Positions 46,018 to 59,491 are shown, numbered from the stretch's first letter. The stretch: 64,000 bases of DNA from Callorhinus ursinus (GCF_003265705.1 NW_020312968.1:8693834-8757833), one strand, 5' to 3'. Numbers and translations: made by a program. The notes: generated from the sequence alone by a model not told the origin.

Positions 46018-48899
46018 CAAGGCCAAGGCGGCGGCGGCGGGGGGCGGGGCGCGTAGAATTTTAAAGATTTCAACACTGGTGTACATACGTCTGACCCGGT
46101 GAGCGGACCTGTGGCGTCACACGGTGATTCGGGGCCCTTTCTGCTTGCTGTCTCTCAGAATTGTTTTCTTACCTTTTGGGTGTAAATGACGAGTGTGCTT
46201 CGGTTTCTTTAGCAAAACCACTCTCTTGAACAACGTCAACCTTTGAGATAAAAAAAAAAGAACAAAAAAACACAAAAACACAAAAACCGACAAAAAACAC
46301 GCCATAGCACAGCTGTCTTTATGCAAGCAAGAGCACATCTACTCCAGCATGATCTGTCATCTAAAGACTTGAAAACAAAAAAAGTTACTTATAGTCAATG
46401 GGTAAGCAGTCTGAATTTATACTAATCAAGACAAACCTCTAAAAGGTTACACTAAGTACAGAACTTTTAAACCTTGCTTTGTATGAATTGTACTTTTTGA
46501 ACATAAGCTGCACTTTTTATTTCCTAATGCAGAGGATGAATAAGTTAACTATGTGCTTTAAGGATAGAAGCAGACATTCTGTTTGGAACCACGTTATAAT
46601 CTGCTTTTTTTTTTTTTATAGTATACACTTTTCCCTATGAAATCATGGCAAAGATGAGAGGGCAGAATATATATGACAGATGCTGAAGGAGAAGGAGGGT
46701 AGTATTTTTTTAAAAAAATTCAAAAAGAACAAACAGAATTTTAACTCTATTAACTTTTCCAAATTTTCCGATCCTTTTAGTTAACATCACCTTACTGTTC
46801 TAATGCCACGAAGGGAGAGGGTTTTGACTCTGTTGGGTTTTATTTGAATGGGTGCGTAACAGTGACTTCTCTGGAAACACCGACTTTGTGAAGAAAAAGT
46901 GTGTTGGTCTCCTTCCCGTGTTCCTACAAACTCCCACTAACAGGTGCAAGAGTTATGCAAAAAGGAAAAGGAAGCTGACATGTGAAAAGAAAAATGTATC
47001 CCTTGTTAAGTAGTGAGTCCCAAGGGAAAATACCATGATGATTTCCAAGGTGACTTCGAAATTGTCCCTTTTGGAGAACGAAGGCACACAGAATGCATGT
47101 GAATGAAGACACATCACTGTATCTTTGACATCAGAAGCCTCACCACTATATATCTTGTATCCAGGTGTCTACAGTGGCCTAAACCACTACATCCATAAAA
47201 TGCCATTTACCTGAAAACTTAATTTTGGCCTTCACGCGGTCAGAAAAAAGTGAACTGTTTTCATAGCGAAGAAGAAACCTCAAGTAAAGGGAGTCAGCAG
47301 TGATCGTGGGAGAAATGTTTACATTTTCTTTTGTCAGAAATAATGCTTTCTGGCAATTTTATCTGCTATTTAAAACAGGGAGCTATGGTGCACTCTTGTT
47401 TATACATGTGCTGTAAGCTGTGTCGGGTAAACTTAGGGTGCCTCCCCGTCAGTGAACTCGTTACTTCACCTGACACATGCTCGTTGCCAGGTTCAGAACC
47501 AGTTGTGAGCTCCTACAGCAGGCGTGGGGCATGGCTGACTCCGACTTCCAATACAATAGCCATCACTAGCACGGTGTTTTTTTTTTTTGTTTGTTTAACC
47601 AACGTAGTTGTATTAGTAGTTCTATAAAGAGAACTGCTTTTAACATTAGGGACTGGGAACAGTCCATTGAGATAAAAAGGAAAGTGTTTTCTCACGGGAA
47701 AACATGTCAGGAAAAATAAAGAACACTTTCTACCTCTGTTTCAGATTTTTGAAACGCTTATTTTAAACCAAATTTTAATTTCTGTGTCCAAAATAAGTTT
47801 TAAGGACATCTGTTCTTCCATACGAAATAGGTTAGGCTGTCTATTTCTTACTGAGCTCATGGAACGGTCCTGCTTGTGATCCTCTGCACGCTGCCTTTTA
47901 GTGAGTGAGGAGTTTGGGGTTGCCTAGCAACCCACTAACTTGGACAAACTCATCTTCCCCTCACAGAAAGAAATGAAGGAAAACCAAGCAAAGTCAGTGA
48001 AAGACAATCTTTGTAGTTTCAGGAGTAAATCTATATGTGGCTTTTGTTCAGCACTTGCTTAGATGGATATAAATGCAGCAACTTGTTTAAAAAAAAAACA
48101 ATGCACAATTTACTTCCCAAAAAAAGTTGTTACTTGCCTTTTCAAGTTGTTGAAGAACACACATTTGATATTCTCTTATATGTTATAGTAACGTAACGTA
48201 TAAACTCAAGGCTTTTTATTCTTCGTGATAAATCCTGTTTTAAAATGTCACAGAACAGGAACCAGCATTCTAATTAGATTTACTCTATCAAGATATGGTT
48301 CAAATAGGACTACTAGAGTTCATTGAACACTAAAACTATGAAGCAATTACTTTTTATATTAAAAAGACCATGGATTTAACTTATAAAAATCCAAATGCAG
48401 GATAGTAATTTTTGTTTACTTTTTTAACCAAACTGAATTTTTTGAAAGACTATTGCAGGTGTTTAAAAAGAAAGAAAAGTTGTTTTATCTAATACTGTAA
48501 GTAGTTGTCATATTCTGGAAAATTTAATAGTTTTAGAGTTAAGATAACTCCTCTCCTTGGTTAGGGAAGAAGAAAGCCCTTCACCACTATGGAATGATGC
48601 CCTGGCTTTAAGGTCTAGCTCTACATCATGCTTCTTTTGAGAATTATATTTGGTAGCCATATTACAGAAATTGATTAGTTGTCAGTTTGCAGGTAGATTT
48701 AGCACAGCGCTCATCACTCTGGATAGATTGAGATGTTCTTTCACAACAGGTGAATGATCTGTAACACTGTAAGATACTGATCTTTACAACTGTTTAATCA
48801 GTTTTATTTTTGTACAGTATTAGTGACCTAAGTTATTTTGCTGTCCCGTTTTTGTAAATCAAATGAAATTATAAAAGAGGATTCTGACAGTAGGTATTT

Positions 48900-48915
48900 T
48901 GTACATATGTATATA
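48900..48915 (+). promoter_or_regulatory. Tandem Pumilio response elements
   Basis: TGTACATA (48900-48907) and TGTATATA (48908-48915) both fit UGUANAUA and lie back to back, ten bases before the poly(A) signal. Binding by PUM1/PUM2 is inferred. Confidence 0.55.
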
Positions 48916-48924
48916 TGTTGTCCA

Positions 48925-48939
48925 AATAAAAGTAATAAA
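48925..48939 (+). terminator. KLF9: KLF9 distal poly(A) signals
   Basis: Two AATAAA hexamers at 48925-48930 and 48934-48939. Cleavage is expected about 15-25 bases later, near 48955, followed by a GT-rich stretch (GCCATTGTGTGTTGT). Confidence 0.85.
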
Positions 48940-48959
48940 TGACAAAGATTGAATTGTCC

Positions 48960-49465
48960 CTGCCATTGTGTGTTGTAAAAGGGGCGTATCTTGCTGTAAT
49001 GGGGGTTGCTTCTTTAACCTGGGCTCAAAGGATTTTTTTATGGTAAGTCCAAAGGTGATTTTACTCTACGTCTTTCAACATGTGCGATACTTATATAGAC
49101 CTGTGTGTATTTACTGTTCACAGACAGACCTCTGAGGAAGTAGATGGAATGTAGGCTGCTTGAAACCGCTGTATGATACTGGAGGGAAATAATTTATATT
49201 TTCAGGTAAATCATTTAAAGAGGTTTATAAAAGCTCATAACCGTGCTGGGGTGGGGGGCTAGGAACTGAGCAGAGGATGTTAAGGACTCAGATTCTCCTC
49301 TTGAGATACGATATTGATAAGAACACACAAGTTGAGGTTTCAAAGACAGGACAGTAGATCCATTAAACCAAATGAAGGTGAACACCCAAATGTGTGTGCG
49401 CATGTGGCGTGTGTGTGTGTGTGTGTATGAGAGAGAGAGAGAGAGTAATTTATATAGATATATAC
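48960..49465. other. Downstream flank of KLF9
   Basis: No gene recognised. A (GT)n(GA)n simple repeat lies at about 49408-49446. Confidence 0.6.
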
Positions 49466-49469
49466 CAGC

Positions 49470-49695
49470 TAGGTACAATTTATTAAGCACTTACTATATG
49501 CCAGTTACAGTGCTAAGTGTTTAGGTCTTTCTTCTCATTTAATGCATACAGCAGCTCTGTACAGCCCCTTAGAGTAGATGCTTTTGTTATCTACATATTT
49601 CAGATGAAGAAACTGAGGGTCAGATAACTTGCTAAAAGACACGTCTAATACGTGGTATAGACAGTATTGGATCTGCTGAATCCAGTTCTCCATCA
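49470..49695 (+). repeat. MIR SINE
   Basis: AAGCACTTACTATATGCCAG, TTTCAGATGAAGAAACTGAG and TGCTGAATCCAGTTCTCC in MIR order; close to full length. Confidence 0.75.
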
Positions 49696-49739
49696 TTCTA
49701 TGCCTGCATCAGGGCAGCGGGATTGATGGAGAGTCATTT

Positions 49740-51300
49740 TCATTTGACCCATTTTATTGAGCACCTATTAATGCCAGGCATGGTTGTCACTGAGGGACAC
49801 AAAGCTGAAGAAAAACAGACAAGCTTTATGAATTCAGGGGGTCTATATGCCAGTGGATGGAAACACATAAATAAGTAAACAAATTTTCCATATAATTTCA
49901 GATAGTGATAAGCATGATGAAAATAGTCATATGACTTAGGTGTGGGGGAAAGGCGACTTTAGACTGAGTCTCCTTGAGGGTCCTTAAACATTTGAGCTGG
50001 GACCTGGATGACATGGAGGAGCAAGGCCTGCAAAGGTGGAGGAATGAGGAGAGCCAGTGGGACGAGTTCAGCAGAATGTGACCAGGACTTTGGAGGAACC
50101 CAAGGAAGGTGGGGTGGCTGGAATATAAACAGAAGGAAAGGCATGGGAACTTGGGGTGCTTGGCAGGGGCCAGATTATGTGGGGGGGGGTCTTGTACTTC
50201 AGGTTATTTTATGGTGTTTGATTTTGATTCTAAAGGCAAAGGAATCTTTGGGAAGGTTTAAAGCAGAAGAATGCTATATTCAGCTATGTATTTCAGCAAG
50301 CTTTTTCTGGTGCTGGGTGGAAAATGGATTTTAGGGAGGCAAGAATGGAGCTGGGAGACTAGCAAGGAGACTGTTGTATTTGTCCCGGCAGGAGGTGATG
50401 GTCATTTGGACCAAGTTGTTAGCAGTGGAGGTGGGAAGAGGCAAACAATTCCAAAAAAATACATCGGAGGCAGAGTCATTTGGACTTAGTAATGTTAGGG
50501 GTCAGGGGTAAAGGATAGAAAGATCCAGTAATGGCCCTCAGCTTGTGGCCTGAGCAACAAGCAGGTCACTGTTAATGCAGTTTGATCAGATGGAGGAAAA
50601 GAGGGGGTCAGCATGAGGGAAAAGTCGCGGACTCACGTTTGGACATGTCAGGGTTGATGTGTGCATCAGACGTCGCACAGAAATGTCAAGAGAATGATGG
50701 CATATATTAGTTTAGGGCTCAAAAAGGTGATCTGGACTGGAGATGTGGAAGTCAGTCATATTCGATGGTAACCGAAGCCACAGCGGATGAAATCACCGGT
50801 GGTAGAGCATGGACGGGAAGGGGAGGGTTAGCGCCTAGCGGGGAGGGGCAGAGGGGGAGAGGTAAGAAGGAGGGAGGAGGGGGAAGACAGAAAGACAACA
50901 ACACCCAGACAGACAAAATCTGGAAAAGGGCAGGGTCACAGAGTAAGGGGCAGAGAGGGAGGGCAGAGTAATCAGTTGTGTTGAATGTCACGGGGAGGGT
51001 GTAGTAAGACTAGTGGTAGCCAAAAGGGAAGTGTTCGTTGTGTTTAGGAATCCGAAGTTATTGGTGGCTTATTAGAGCCGTTACATGCGAATGGTGAAGA
51101 TAGACATCTGGTTGGGTAGGGGGACGAATAAGCGGGAAGCGAAAGACATAAAGGGGAAGTATAGTCAAGTCTTGCACAGTTTGTAGAAAGTGAAAACAAA
51201 CAAGGCAGCCTGGATCAATGCACGGCAAAAGAAGGGAGATGCAAGAAACGGACAAAATAAAAATAGAATCCACACGTCACCTAAACGTCCTTATTTAAAG
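49740..51300 (+). repeat. Long ancient mammalian repeat, second copy
   Basis: Same family and orientation as 13925-16700: GCCAGGCATGGTTGTCACTG, GAGCTGGGACCTGGATGACA, GCAGTGGAGGTGGGAAGAGG and GTGGCCTGAGCAACAAGCAG appear in the same order. Strongly diverged, with no coding capacity. Family not named. Confidence 0.5.
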
Positions 51301-51479
51301 TTAGATTTTCAGTTTGGATCAAAAGATGAAGTCCTGTTTATGTGTGCACCTGTGCGTGTGTGTGTGCGCGCGCCTGCACATGCATTTCACTAGAGGCTCG
51401 CCTAAAAATGAAACGACATTGGTTAAACAGAGTGATTGGTAAAGACAAACAAGGCAAAGGGTCCACAAAACAATTCAAG

Positions 51480-53345
51480 AGTAGTCATAATGACATCAGG
51501 TAAGAATAGAATTTAAGGACAAAATTACTTTGTGTGGTGCATTCTTTATTGAAGATGTAACAGTGCCTAGTAACAGTCCATCAAAATATGCAAAGCAAAA
51601 AATGCAAAAAAACAGCAGGAGGATTTCATGAAAATCACTGTTTTACCCAAGGAAGAGAAAAAGTATTTTTATTATATGCATATTCTTTTCGAATGTCCAT
51701 GGAACTTGGACAAAAATATAGGAGATAATAAGACTATAAGTCACACATTGTAGACCACATTTTCTGACTGCCAGGCAATAAAGTGAGCAATTCATAGCAA
51801 AAGGATAATTTTTTTTAAATAGTGGAAATTAAAATACTGTCAAATAATTCATAGATCAAAAAGAAAATACAAATTATAATCACAGTTTAAGACAATAAAA
51901 ATAGGGAAAATTATATATTCAAAAAAACCCCAAAACGCTACCTCAAGTAAAACTTAGAGCCTTATATGCTTAACATGGATATCCTTATATCCATGAACAA
52001 AATAAAAATAAACCAATCAATTCAGAAGCCAAAAAGTGAAAAAAAAATATCTAGGAAAAGCATGAGGAAAGTATAAAATTAAAATGGGATTGATATTTAA
52101 CCCAAGAGGTGGATCTTTGAAAGGACCAATAAAATAGACACTTTTGACAAAGCCAAACAAGAAAAAATCTGAATGCCTATTATGAATGAAAAGAGAAATT
52201 AGCTATAGGTATAATACGTTAATATTTTTGGACATTTTGATTAAATGGCTCTTATAGTAAAAGAAGGTTTGCCTGTTTTTTTTTTTTTAAGATGTTATTT
52301 TTAGGTAATCTCTACACCCAATGTGGGGCTCAACCCTGAGATCAAGAGTCACAATGCTCTATGGACTGAGCCAGCCAGGCACCCCAAAGACAGTTTAATG
52401 GGTGGTACAATTATACGGACCAAAAACTATAAAGGAAGTTGACAAATGTCCGAGAATTTTAGCACCTGGAAAATCTTATAAGCAGAATCTTTCAAACCTT
52501 TAAGGAACCAATATCTCCTTTAAGATTTTGCACTGTTAGAACATAGAGCATAGAAAATGATGACAAACATTGCAGTTCACTATATGAAGCTAATTTACCT
52601 CTTACTTGCAAGAACAGTTGAGAGTATTTTGTAAAAGAAAAGTGATGTAGGGGAATTTGGCCTACCATGTATTACAGCTGGTTTTGAAGACACACAAGGA
52701 TTTAATATATTTTAAAGAGTGGCATTCCAAATCAACAGGGAAAACATGAATTATCCATTTTGCTTAGCCAAATGATTATCTGGAAAAAAATTAAGATACA
52801 GTATTACTATATACCAAAGTAAATCCTATATCAATTAAGGATTTAAATAAAATGACTAAAGCCCCTAAAGAAAATATAGGTAAAGATTCATGAATCATGA
52901 TCAGGGAAGAACTCAAATGCGTAAATCTAAAGGCAGAAACTAATAATAGAAAAATGAATAGATTTGACTACTTAATGGTATGAAACTATTATAAATGAAA
53001 AATTAGCCTAAACAAAATCAAAAGGTGTGGATATGGAAAAATGCACTTCAAAAGGGTTAGCATCTTTAACATGTAACTTTGTACAAGTCAGTATGAAGAA
53101 ATGAACACATTTAGAAAAATCTAACAAGTGACGTGAATTGATAGTTTACAAAATGATAGTCAATGAACATTTTTAAAATGTTAATGCCTTTGATCAAAAT
53201 ACAATATAAAATAGTGAGGTACAGTTATTTGCCTATGCAAGTGGTGAAATTTTTTTAAAAGCACCCATTCTGTCAAGAATTGAGGGAGATGGGCATATTG
53301 CTAGTGGGAATTCAGATTGGCATATGTCTTCCGAGAGCTAATAGG
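51480..53345 (+). mobile_element. Ancient L1M ORF2 and 3' part
   Basis: Sense-strand, A-rich L1 sequence with TCACACATTGTAGACCACAT, ACTGCCAGGCAATAAAGTGA and ACTTAGAGCCTTATATGC from the ORF2 region. It is degraded by stops and indels. A short Can-SINE is inserted at 52276-52385. Confidence 0.6.
52276..52385 (-). mobile_element. Can-SINE, short form, antisense
   Basis: T12, TAGGTAATCTCTACACCCAA, TGGGGCTCAACCCTGAGATC and head CTGAGCCAGCCAGGCACCCC. Confidence 0.9.
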
Positions 53346-53649
53346 ATTCAAAACTACAAAAACGTTCACAAGGCTTTAAGAAGAGATTTGGGGAAGAGAG
53401 GTGGATACAAGGCATCTACACCTCTAATACTGTCCCTGCCCCTCTTCACTCCGGCAACTCTGGTTCCCATCTCTTAACCTGTACTCCTTGAACAGCCTCC
53501 TAACCAACCTAGTGTCTTCATTTTCCTCTCGAAATTCCACCTTCCACTTTGCAGTGTCACGATCCCAACTGTAAATATGTCCATATCCTTCCTTTTGTAA
53601 GGACCTCCTGTGTCGCCATCAGCAACGGGATTAAGGTCAGTCGTCTTTG

Positions 53650-53830
53650 TTTTTTCAGAGAGAGAGCACAGGAGAGGGGGTCGGGAAGGGGCAGACGGGG
53701 AGAGAGAATATTAAGCAGGCTACATACCCAGCGTGCAGCCAACATGGGGCTCCATCTCAACACCCTGAGGTCATGACCTGAGCCGAAATCGAGAGTCAGA
53801 TGCTCAACCAACTCAGCCACCCAGCGCCCC
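53650..53830 (-). mobile_element. Can-SINE, antisense
   Basis: GAGAGAGAGCACAGGAG, CATGGGGCTCCATCTCAAC and head ACTCAGCCACCCAGCGCCCC. TSD-like AGGTCAGTC lies just before (53635 region) and just after (53832 region). Confidence 0.9.
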
Positions 53831-53839
53831 GAGGTCAGT

Positions 53840-54380
53840 CTTTCTTAATGTGGCCTGCAAGGTTCTCCATGTTCTGATCCTTGTCCACTTCTCTAAACAT
53901 GTCATTTCCCGCCCACCCCCAATTTGCTGCCCATTCATTATACCCATCTGCTCATAATTTTTACAGCTATGTTACTTCCGTTCCTATTCTTTCAATTATA
54001 GAGCCAGCTGCCCTCTCTTCCCCCATCACTCCCTCTAATTCTTTGCAGTGAAAGCTGTACCGTCCCCCGGAAGCTTTCTGTGACTTTCTGGGCTGGGTTA
54101 GGTTCGCCTCCACTTCGTCCCATAAACACTGACCTGGTTACTCCACACTGTGTGCGTGAGGTTCATTTGTGTTATTGTAAGTAGTGGCAGTTTGTTCATG
54201 CTCATTTGTGTATTCAATTATAGAAATATACTGTTATTGTTGTTAAAGAATTTCTCCAGATTTGGGCTACTGTGAGTCGTGTTTCTCTTAGCCTCCTGTG
54301 CATGCGTTTTGGAGAACATTATGTATGCATTTCTCTTGGGTATGTATCTGGGACTGGAACTCAGTCATAGAAGGAGGCAG
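53840..54380. other. Intergenic, nothing recognised
   Basis: No gene is seen. TTTGGGCTACTGTGAGTCGT-type wording near 54258 recalls old L1/L2 sequence but is not assignable. Confidence 0.4.
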
Positions 54381-54384
54381 GCAG

Positions 54385-54910
54385 AATACCAAACGTGCCA
54401 CCCCGCCCCCCGCCAGATTCCATGCCCTAATGACAGGGATATTATCCAGGTGGGTTTTAGGATAGAGAGATAGCCAGGTGGGCCTAATCACACCAGCCAC
54501 TTTAAATGCAGAGTTCCTCTGCAGCTAGGAGCAGAAGAGAGCGTCAGAGAGGTTTGAGGCATAAGGGATCCTTGCTGCATCGTTGCTGACTTGATGATCC
54601 GGGGGTCTGCTACAAGGACTGCAGGGTGGTCTCTAGGAGCTGAAGGCGGTTCTCAACTGGCCATCAGCAAGGAAACGGGACCTCAAGGACCTGAATTTTG
54701 CCAACAACCTGAAGGAGCTAGAATGTGGACTTCTCCCCAAGGACGCCAGCTAAAGACTCAGTCCTCCCAACACCTCGATTTCAGCCTTGTGCGGGAGCAG
54801 ATAACCCAGCCACCCTGTGTCAGACGGATCTACAGAACTGTGAGTTCACAACGGTTTTGTTTTAAGCCACTGAGTTTGTGGTAATTGGTTATACAGCACT
54901 AGAAAACCAA
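54385..54910 (+). mobile_element. MaLR-type (MLT1-like) solo LTR
   Basis: Sequence order TATTATCCAGGTGGGT, GCCACTTTAAATGCAGAG, GCCAACAACCTGAAGGAGC, ATTTCAGCCTTGTGCGGG and the end TTTTAAGCCACTGAGTTTGT with AGAAAACCAATAC is that of an MLT1-class LTR. No internal retroviral coding sequence is attached; it is an old non-coding relic. Confidence 0.6.
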
Positions 54911-55179
54911 TACGCCAAGTGTGCTGACAGTTTTGCAAACTACCAATTTGTATTTTCACCAGGAGTATATGAGAGTTTCAGTTGCTTTTTCATGTTGGTC
55001 TTAGTGTAGACACGGAATATTAAGCATCTAGTAGAGACTTGCCTGATTCAGTGTCTCGGTATTAATTATTAACGAAGTAAAGTTAAGAGGGAAATGTAGC
55101 ATTCAAGTTCTTACGTGAACCAAAGGAAATTTTAATTACAATACCCATTTCTGAAAAAAGAAAACTATAACGTTCACAT

Positions 55180-55340
55180 CCTTGACAAAGCAACTGCATG
55201 TCCAAGGAATTACTATGAATATGTGCAGAGATTTAGTTGCAGAACAGGACATGGTGGTATTGTTTATAATAGTTCATAATGGATCATTTAAATAAAAGAA
55301 TAGTAGGCACTATTACAAATGATGTAGAACAGCTTTTGAC
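55180..55340 (+). repeat. Old LINE 3'-end fragment
   Basis: ATTGTTTATAATAGTTCATA and the preceding CAAGGAATTACTATGAATAT resemble the 3' ends of ancient LINEs. Family uncertain. Confidence 0.4.
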
Positions 55341-56185
55341 CGAGGATATTCTGTAGAATATCAATTTTCCAAATGTTACGTTCCAGAAGGATCCCGTGAT
55401 TATGTAAGTTTGAGATTCTCTGTCAACGTGAACAGGTTTCTCCACTGAAGCTCTTTGTAAACCTCGATCTGGTCTGATAGGTATCGTTAACACCTGGGGC
55501 ACCAACACAGCTAAGATTTGCACGAGCCTTTTTGATTATGATCTGCTTTGTTGGGGTGGGCATCTTGTAGATTTGCCTTTGGGAAATGACATAGAAACAT
55601 GTCTGCGATACGTTTGGCACAAAAAGCCGTGTGAATAGTGTAGTCCCCACTTCAAAACCTGTAGATAAAAAGCCAGAAAAACTTAAAGGATATTACCCAA
55701 AAATGTGAACTGTGATTATTTGGATGGACAATTTTTAATTCATAGTCCTTATTTGTTCTTCTCAAGTGTCTACACAGGGATTATGTATTTGTCAAAAGGG
55801 GAAAAAAAGAAATGCCAGAAGTCCATATAAACACTGTCTCTTGGAACAGCAGTGGTAAAGCTGTAGCTCTTGTCTGGGGGGTGACTTGCTGTATGGTCTG
55901 GCCCTAATTCAGTTTTTAGCGGTTCGCTTCAGGACTGCTGGCCCCAGCACCACGGCCCCATCTGGGGTCACACTGTCCAGTCAATTTGGGTTGATGGGGG
56001 GGGTGGTCTCTGGGGCTGCTAGTAGCAGAACCGTGAATGCTCACTCTCTGATCCATGCTCCAGCCCAGGCCAGCTCTGTTTCCTGAAGCCCCAAAGCTCC
56101 TGCTTCCTGAGGGGTTTTGTTTGTTTGTTTGTATTTCCCGTCTTCTCAGGGCAGCTCTTCTCCCATCTTCCCCATCAGCTCCACT
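55341..56185. other. Intergenic, nothing recognised
   Basis: No gene or repeat identified. A 75-codon minus-strand frame (55423-55650) matches nothing I recognise. Confidence 0.4.
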
Positions 56186-56189
56186 CCTC

Positions 56190-56405
56190 CCTGGAAAACT
56201 ACAGGTTTTCTGAAGACGGACCCAGGTTCAAATCCTCCCTGGGAACCAGGTCTAGGCAAAGCAGTTCATTTCTCTGAGTCTCTTTCCCTCTCTAGGAAAA
56301 GTGTACGTGTTTAAGTAACCTCTCCTAGTGTTGTTCGGATAAAATCAGGAAGGCTTAATGATTGCACCTGTCACCGTGCTAGGTTTTCAACAAATACTTA
56401 TTCCT
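56190..56405 (+). repeat. MIR SINE
   Basis: GACCCAGGTTCAAATCCTCC, CATTTCTCTGAGTCTCTTTC, GATAAAATCAGGAAGGCTTA and GCTAGGTTTTCAACAAATAC in MIR order. Confidence 0.65.
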
Positions 56406-56409
56406 TCCA

Positions 56410-57835
56410 TCCCCCACTCCTGGAGTTAATAGAGCCTTCAGTTAAAAGGAATTACAACCCCATTTTTGAAATGCCCATCCCTATTAAGTCCCAGTGAATG
56501 TGATAGATTCGGGCTTTGCCAGCCTGGCGCGGCTAAGGCGGCATGTTTCTTTCTAGGTTCTCAGCCTGTCGGTTAGGAGCTACCAGGTAAGTGGTTTAGA
56601 CAAGATTTTAGGGTAACCTTTTAGGTTAAATATCTATTTTAAAATACTTAGTATTTTAGATTTGTGTTTGTCATACATTCTAATAGGTATTTGATCAGCA
56701 ATGCCTTCCTTTGTCATTGGCTTCCTTTGTTATTTATAAACAAACTTCTGAGAAGATGCTACTTCAAAGGGATCCTGTAATCCCTTCATAATGGGAGGAT
56801 TCCTGTGTAGCGTGGTCACTTTGACCTTCTCATTTCTGTGTAGGTGAGATGTTCGGATACTAATGGTAAATACTGTTTTCTCCTGCAAAAGGCAGTCCCC
56901 TCAACAGGGACAGTCGTGTCTTGGGTAGAGCTTCTGCAGAAATATCCCCCCCCACCCCCCCGCCACCTCCTTGCCTTTGGGATAATGGGTGTTTTGGTGG
57001 AGATGCTCAGTATGCAACAAGAACTGGCAGGGTTAAATTATGGCTCCACTGAGCATAAAAAAATGGAGGGTGAATCTAGCCCATCATCCATTCTGTTACA
57101 GTTTTTCTATACAAGTAAAAAATCTTTATTAAGTGAAACTAACACTAAACAAAGTTGTACACAGGAGAGCAGGATTTAAAGGGCCACAGCCCTTAGGATG
57201 ATGATACACACGCCAGACCAAACTCGGTTTTGCTTATTCTAAAAGACACCTTTGTGGTGGTCTCAGGCAGAAACAATACACCCCCTGGAGACTCCTAGCA
57301 TGCAGGTTTTCTTCCAATACTAGCTCCAAACAACCATATTTACCCAAGGAAGTATGCTTGCTTTCTGTTAATCCTAGGAAAAAACCTTAGGATCCTATAC
57401 CTTCTTTGCATTTTTAAGCTGTGAACCATCAAATGTTTGCAGATTTATCCATTTTCCTCAAGCAGCAGGATACCAGCCCTATTATAATACCTCCCCACTC
57501 AGTCCCTTCAAAGGTTTCTGTGCCTTGTCTCTGTTGGAGTTTTCCCCTAGGTCTTCTGGCAGATTTTAGATCCCTGCCTAGGTCAGCCTCTTTATTCGTC
57601 TGCGCATTGAAATACACAATAATTATATACACATTTGACAAACCAAGACAACTCAAACCAGACAGGGGTCTCCCATAGAGGAAGTGCTAAGTTGTCTATA
57701 GCTTTTCTAAACTCTTACTATGTTCTAGGATGTGTTCATTATATAATTTCATCATATTGTGTTTATGCTAGCCAAGATTCCGGCTAACTCCCCCCCCACC
57801 TTTTTTTTCTGAGACTAATGATTAACTGGATTCTT
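56410..57835. other. Intergenic, nothing recognised
   Basis: Unique sequence with C-runs near 56947-56960 and 57789-57797. An ATG frame of 85 codons at 57421-57678 shows no recognisable domain. Confidence 0.4.
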
Positions 57836-59491
57836 TTCAGGGTTATTTATTTCAGTTGAACAGTAGTTGACATTTCATGCTGTTCAGTTGTACAAATAGT
57901 GATTGGACATCTGTATACATTTCAAAACGCTCACTGCGATGTGTAGTTACCATCGATTACCATATAGTTACTACAATATTATTGACTATATTCTTCCGCT
58001 ATACTTTACATCTCCACGACTTTATTTTATAACTGGAAATTTCCACCTCTAAATCCCCTTCATCTACTTGGCCCATTCTCCCACCACCATCCCCTCCGGC
58101 AACCTCCAATTTGTTCTCTGTATTTACGAGTCTGTTTATTTTTTGTTGTGTTCATTTATTTCTTAGATTCCATATATAAGTGAACGCCTATGGTGTTTGT
58201 ATTTATCTTGTTTATTTCACTTAGCCTAATATCCTCTATGTCCATCTATGTGGTCAAAAATAGCAAGATTTCATTCTTTTTTCTTGATGAGTAGTACTAC
58301 ATTGTATATGTATACCCATCTTCTTTATCCATTCATCAGTCACTGGACACTTAGGCTGTTTTCCTTGACCGTTGTAAATAATGCTGCCATAAACATAGGG
58401 GTGCACATATGTTTTCTGAATTAGTCTGTTTTCGTCTACTTTGAGTAACCAGAATTGGAGTTGCTGGATCATATGGTATTTCTATTTTTAATTTTTTGAG
58501 AAAACATCCTACTGTTTTCCATACTGGCTGCACCAGTTGACATTCTCACTGTGCATGAGGGTCCCTTTTTGCCCACATCATCACCAACGCTTGTTACGTC
58601 TTGTCTTTTTGACTTTGGCCATTCTGATAGATGTGAAGTGATATCTCATTGTGGTTTTGACTTGGATTTCCCTGATGGTCAGTGATGTTGAGCATCTTTT
58701 CATTCGTCTTGTGGCCATCTTGTATGTCTTCTCTGAGAACATATTTTCTTTTCAGGTCCTTGGCCCATTTTTAATCAAATTGTAGTGATTTGAGTTGTAG
58801 GAGTTCTTTATATATTTTGGATATTAACCCTTACCAGGTATATCATTGGCAAATACCTTCTCCCTTTCAGACGCTATCTTTTTATGTTGATGGTTTCCTT
58901 CACTGTGCAAAAGCTTTTTAGTTTGATGTAGTCCCAGTTATTTTTGCTTTTGTTGCTCTTGTTTGTGGAGGCAGATTAATAGATATATTGCTAAGACTAT
59001 TGTCTAAGAGTTTACTGCCTATGTTTTCTTTTAGGAGTTGTATGGTTGCAGGTCTTAGATTTAGGTCTTTAATCCATTTTGAATTTATTTTTGTGTATGG
59101 TCCAGATTCTTTGGCATGCAGCTGTCCAGTTATCTCGGCACCATTTATTGAAAAGACGGCCTTTTCCCCATTGTATATTCTTGCCTCTATTTGTTGTTAA
59201 TTAATCATATAAGCATGGGTTTATTTCTGGGCTTACAATTCTGTTCCATTGGTCTGTGTTGCCTGTTTTTGTGCCAGTACCATACTGTTTTGATTACCAC
59301 AGTTTTGTAGTTATAGTTTGAAATCTGGGTGTGTGATGGCTTCCTCTTTGTTATTCTTATGATTACTTTGGCTAATTGAAGTTTTATGTGATCCCATACA
59401 AATTTTAGGATTATTCTAGTTCTGTGAAAAACGCTATTGGTGTTTCAATAGAGGTTGCATTGAATCTGTAGATTGCTTTGAGTAAGATGCA

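Larger units (their letters stand above)
45716..48955 (+). other. KLF9: KLF9 3' UTR
   Basis: About 3.2 kb from the stop codon to the distal poly(A) site, close to the length known in other mammals. The first 300 bp are GC-rich and contain a 28-G tract; the rest is AT-rich and free of transposons. An internal AATAAA (47715-47720) may be a proximal poly(A) signal. Near the end are an 8-mer match to the miR-200b/c/429 seed (CAGTATTA, 48815-48822) and two adjacent Pumilio elements. Small frames in this stretch are not genes. Confidence 0.85.
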
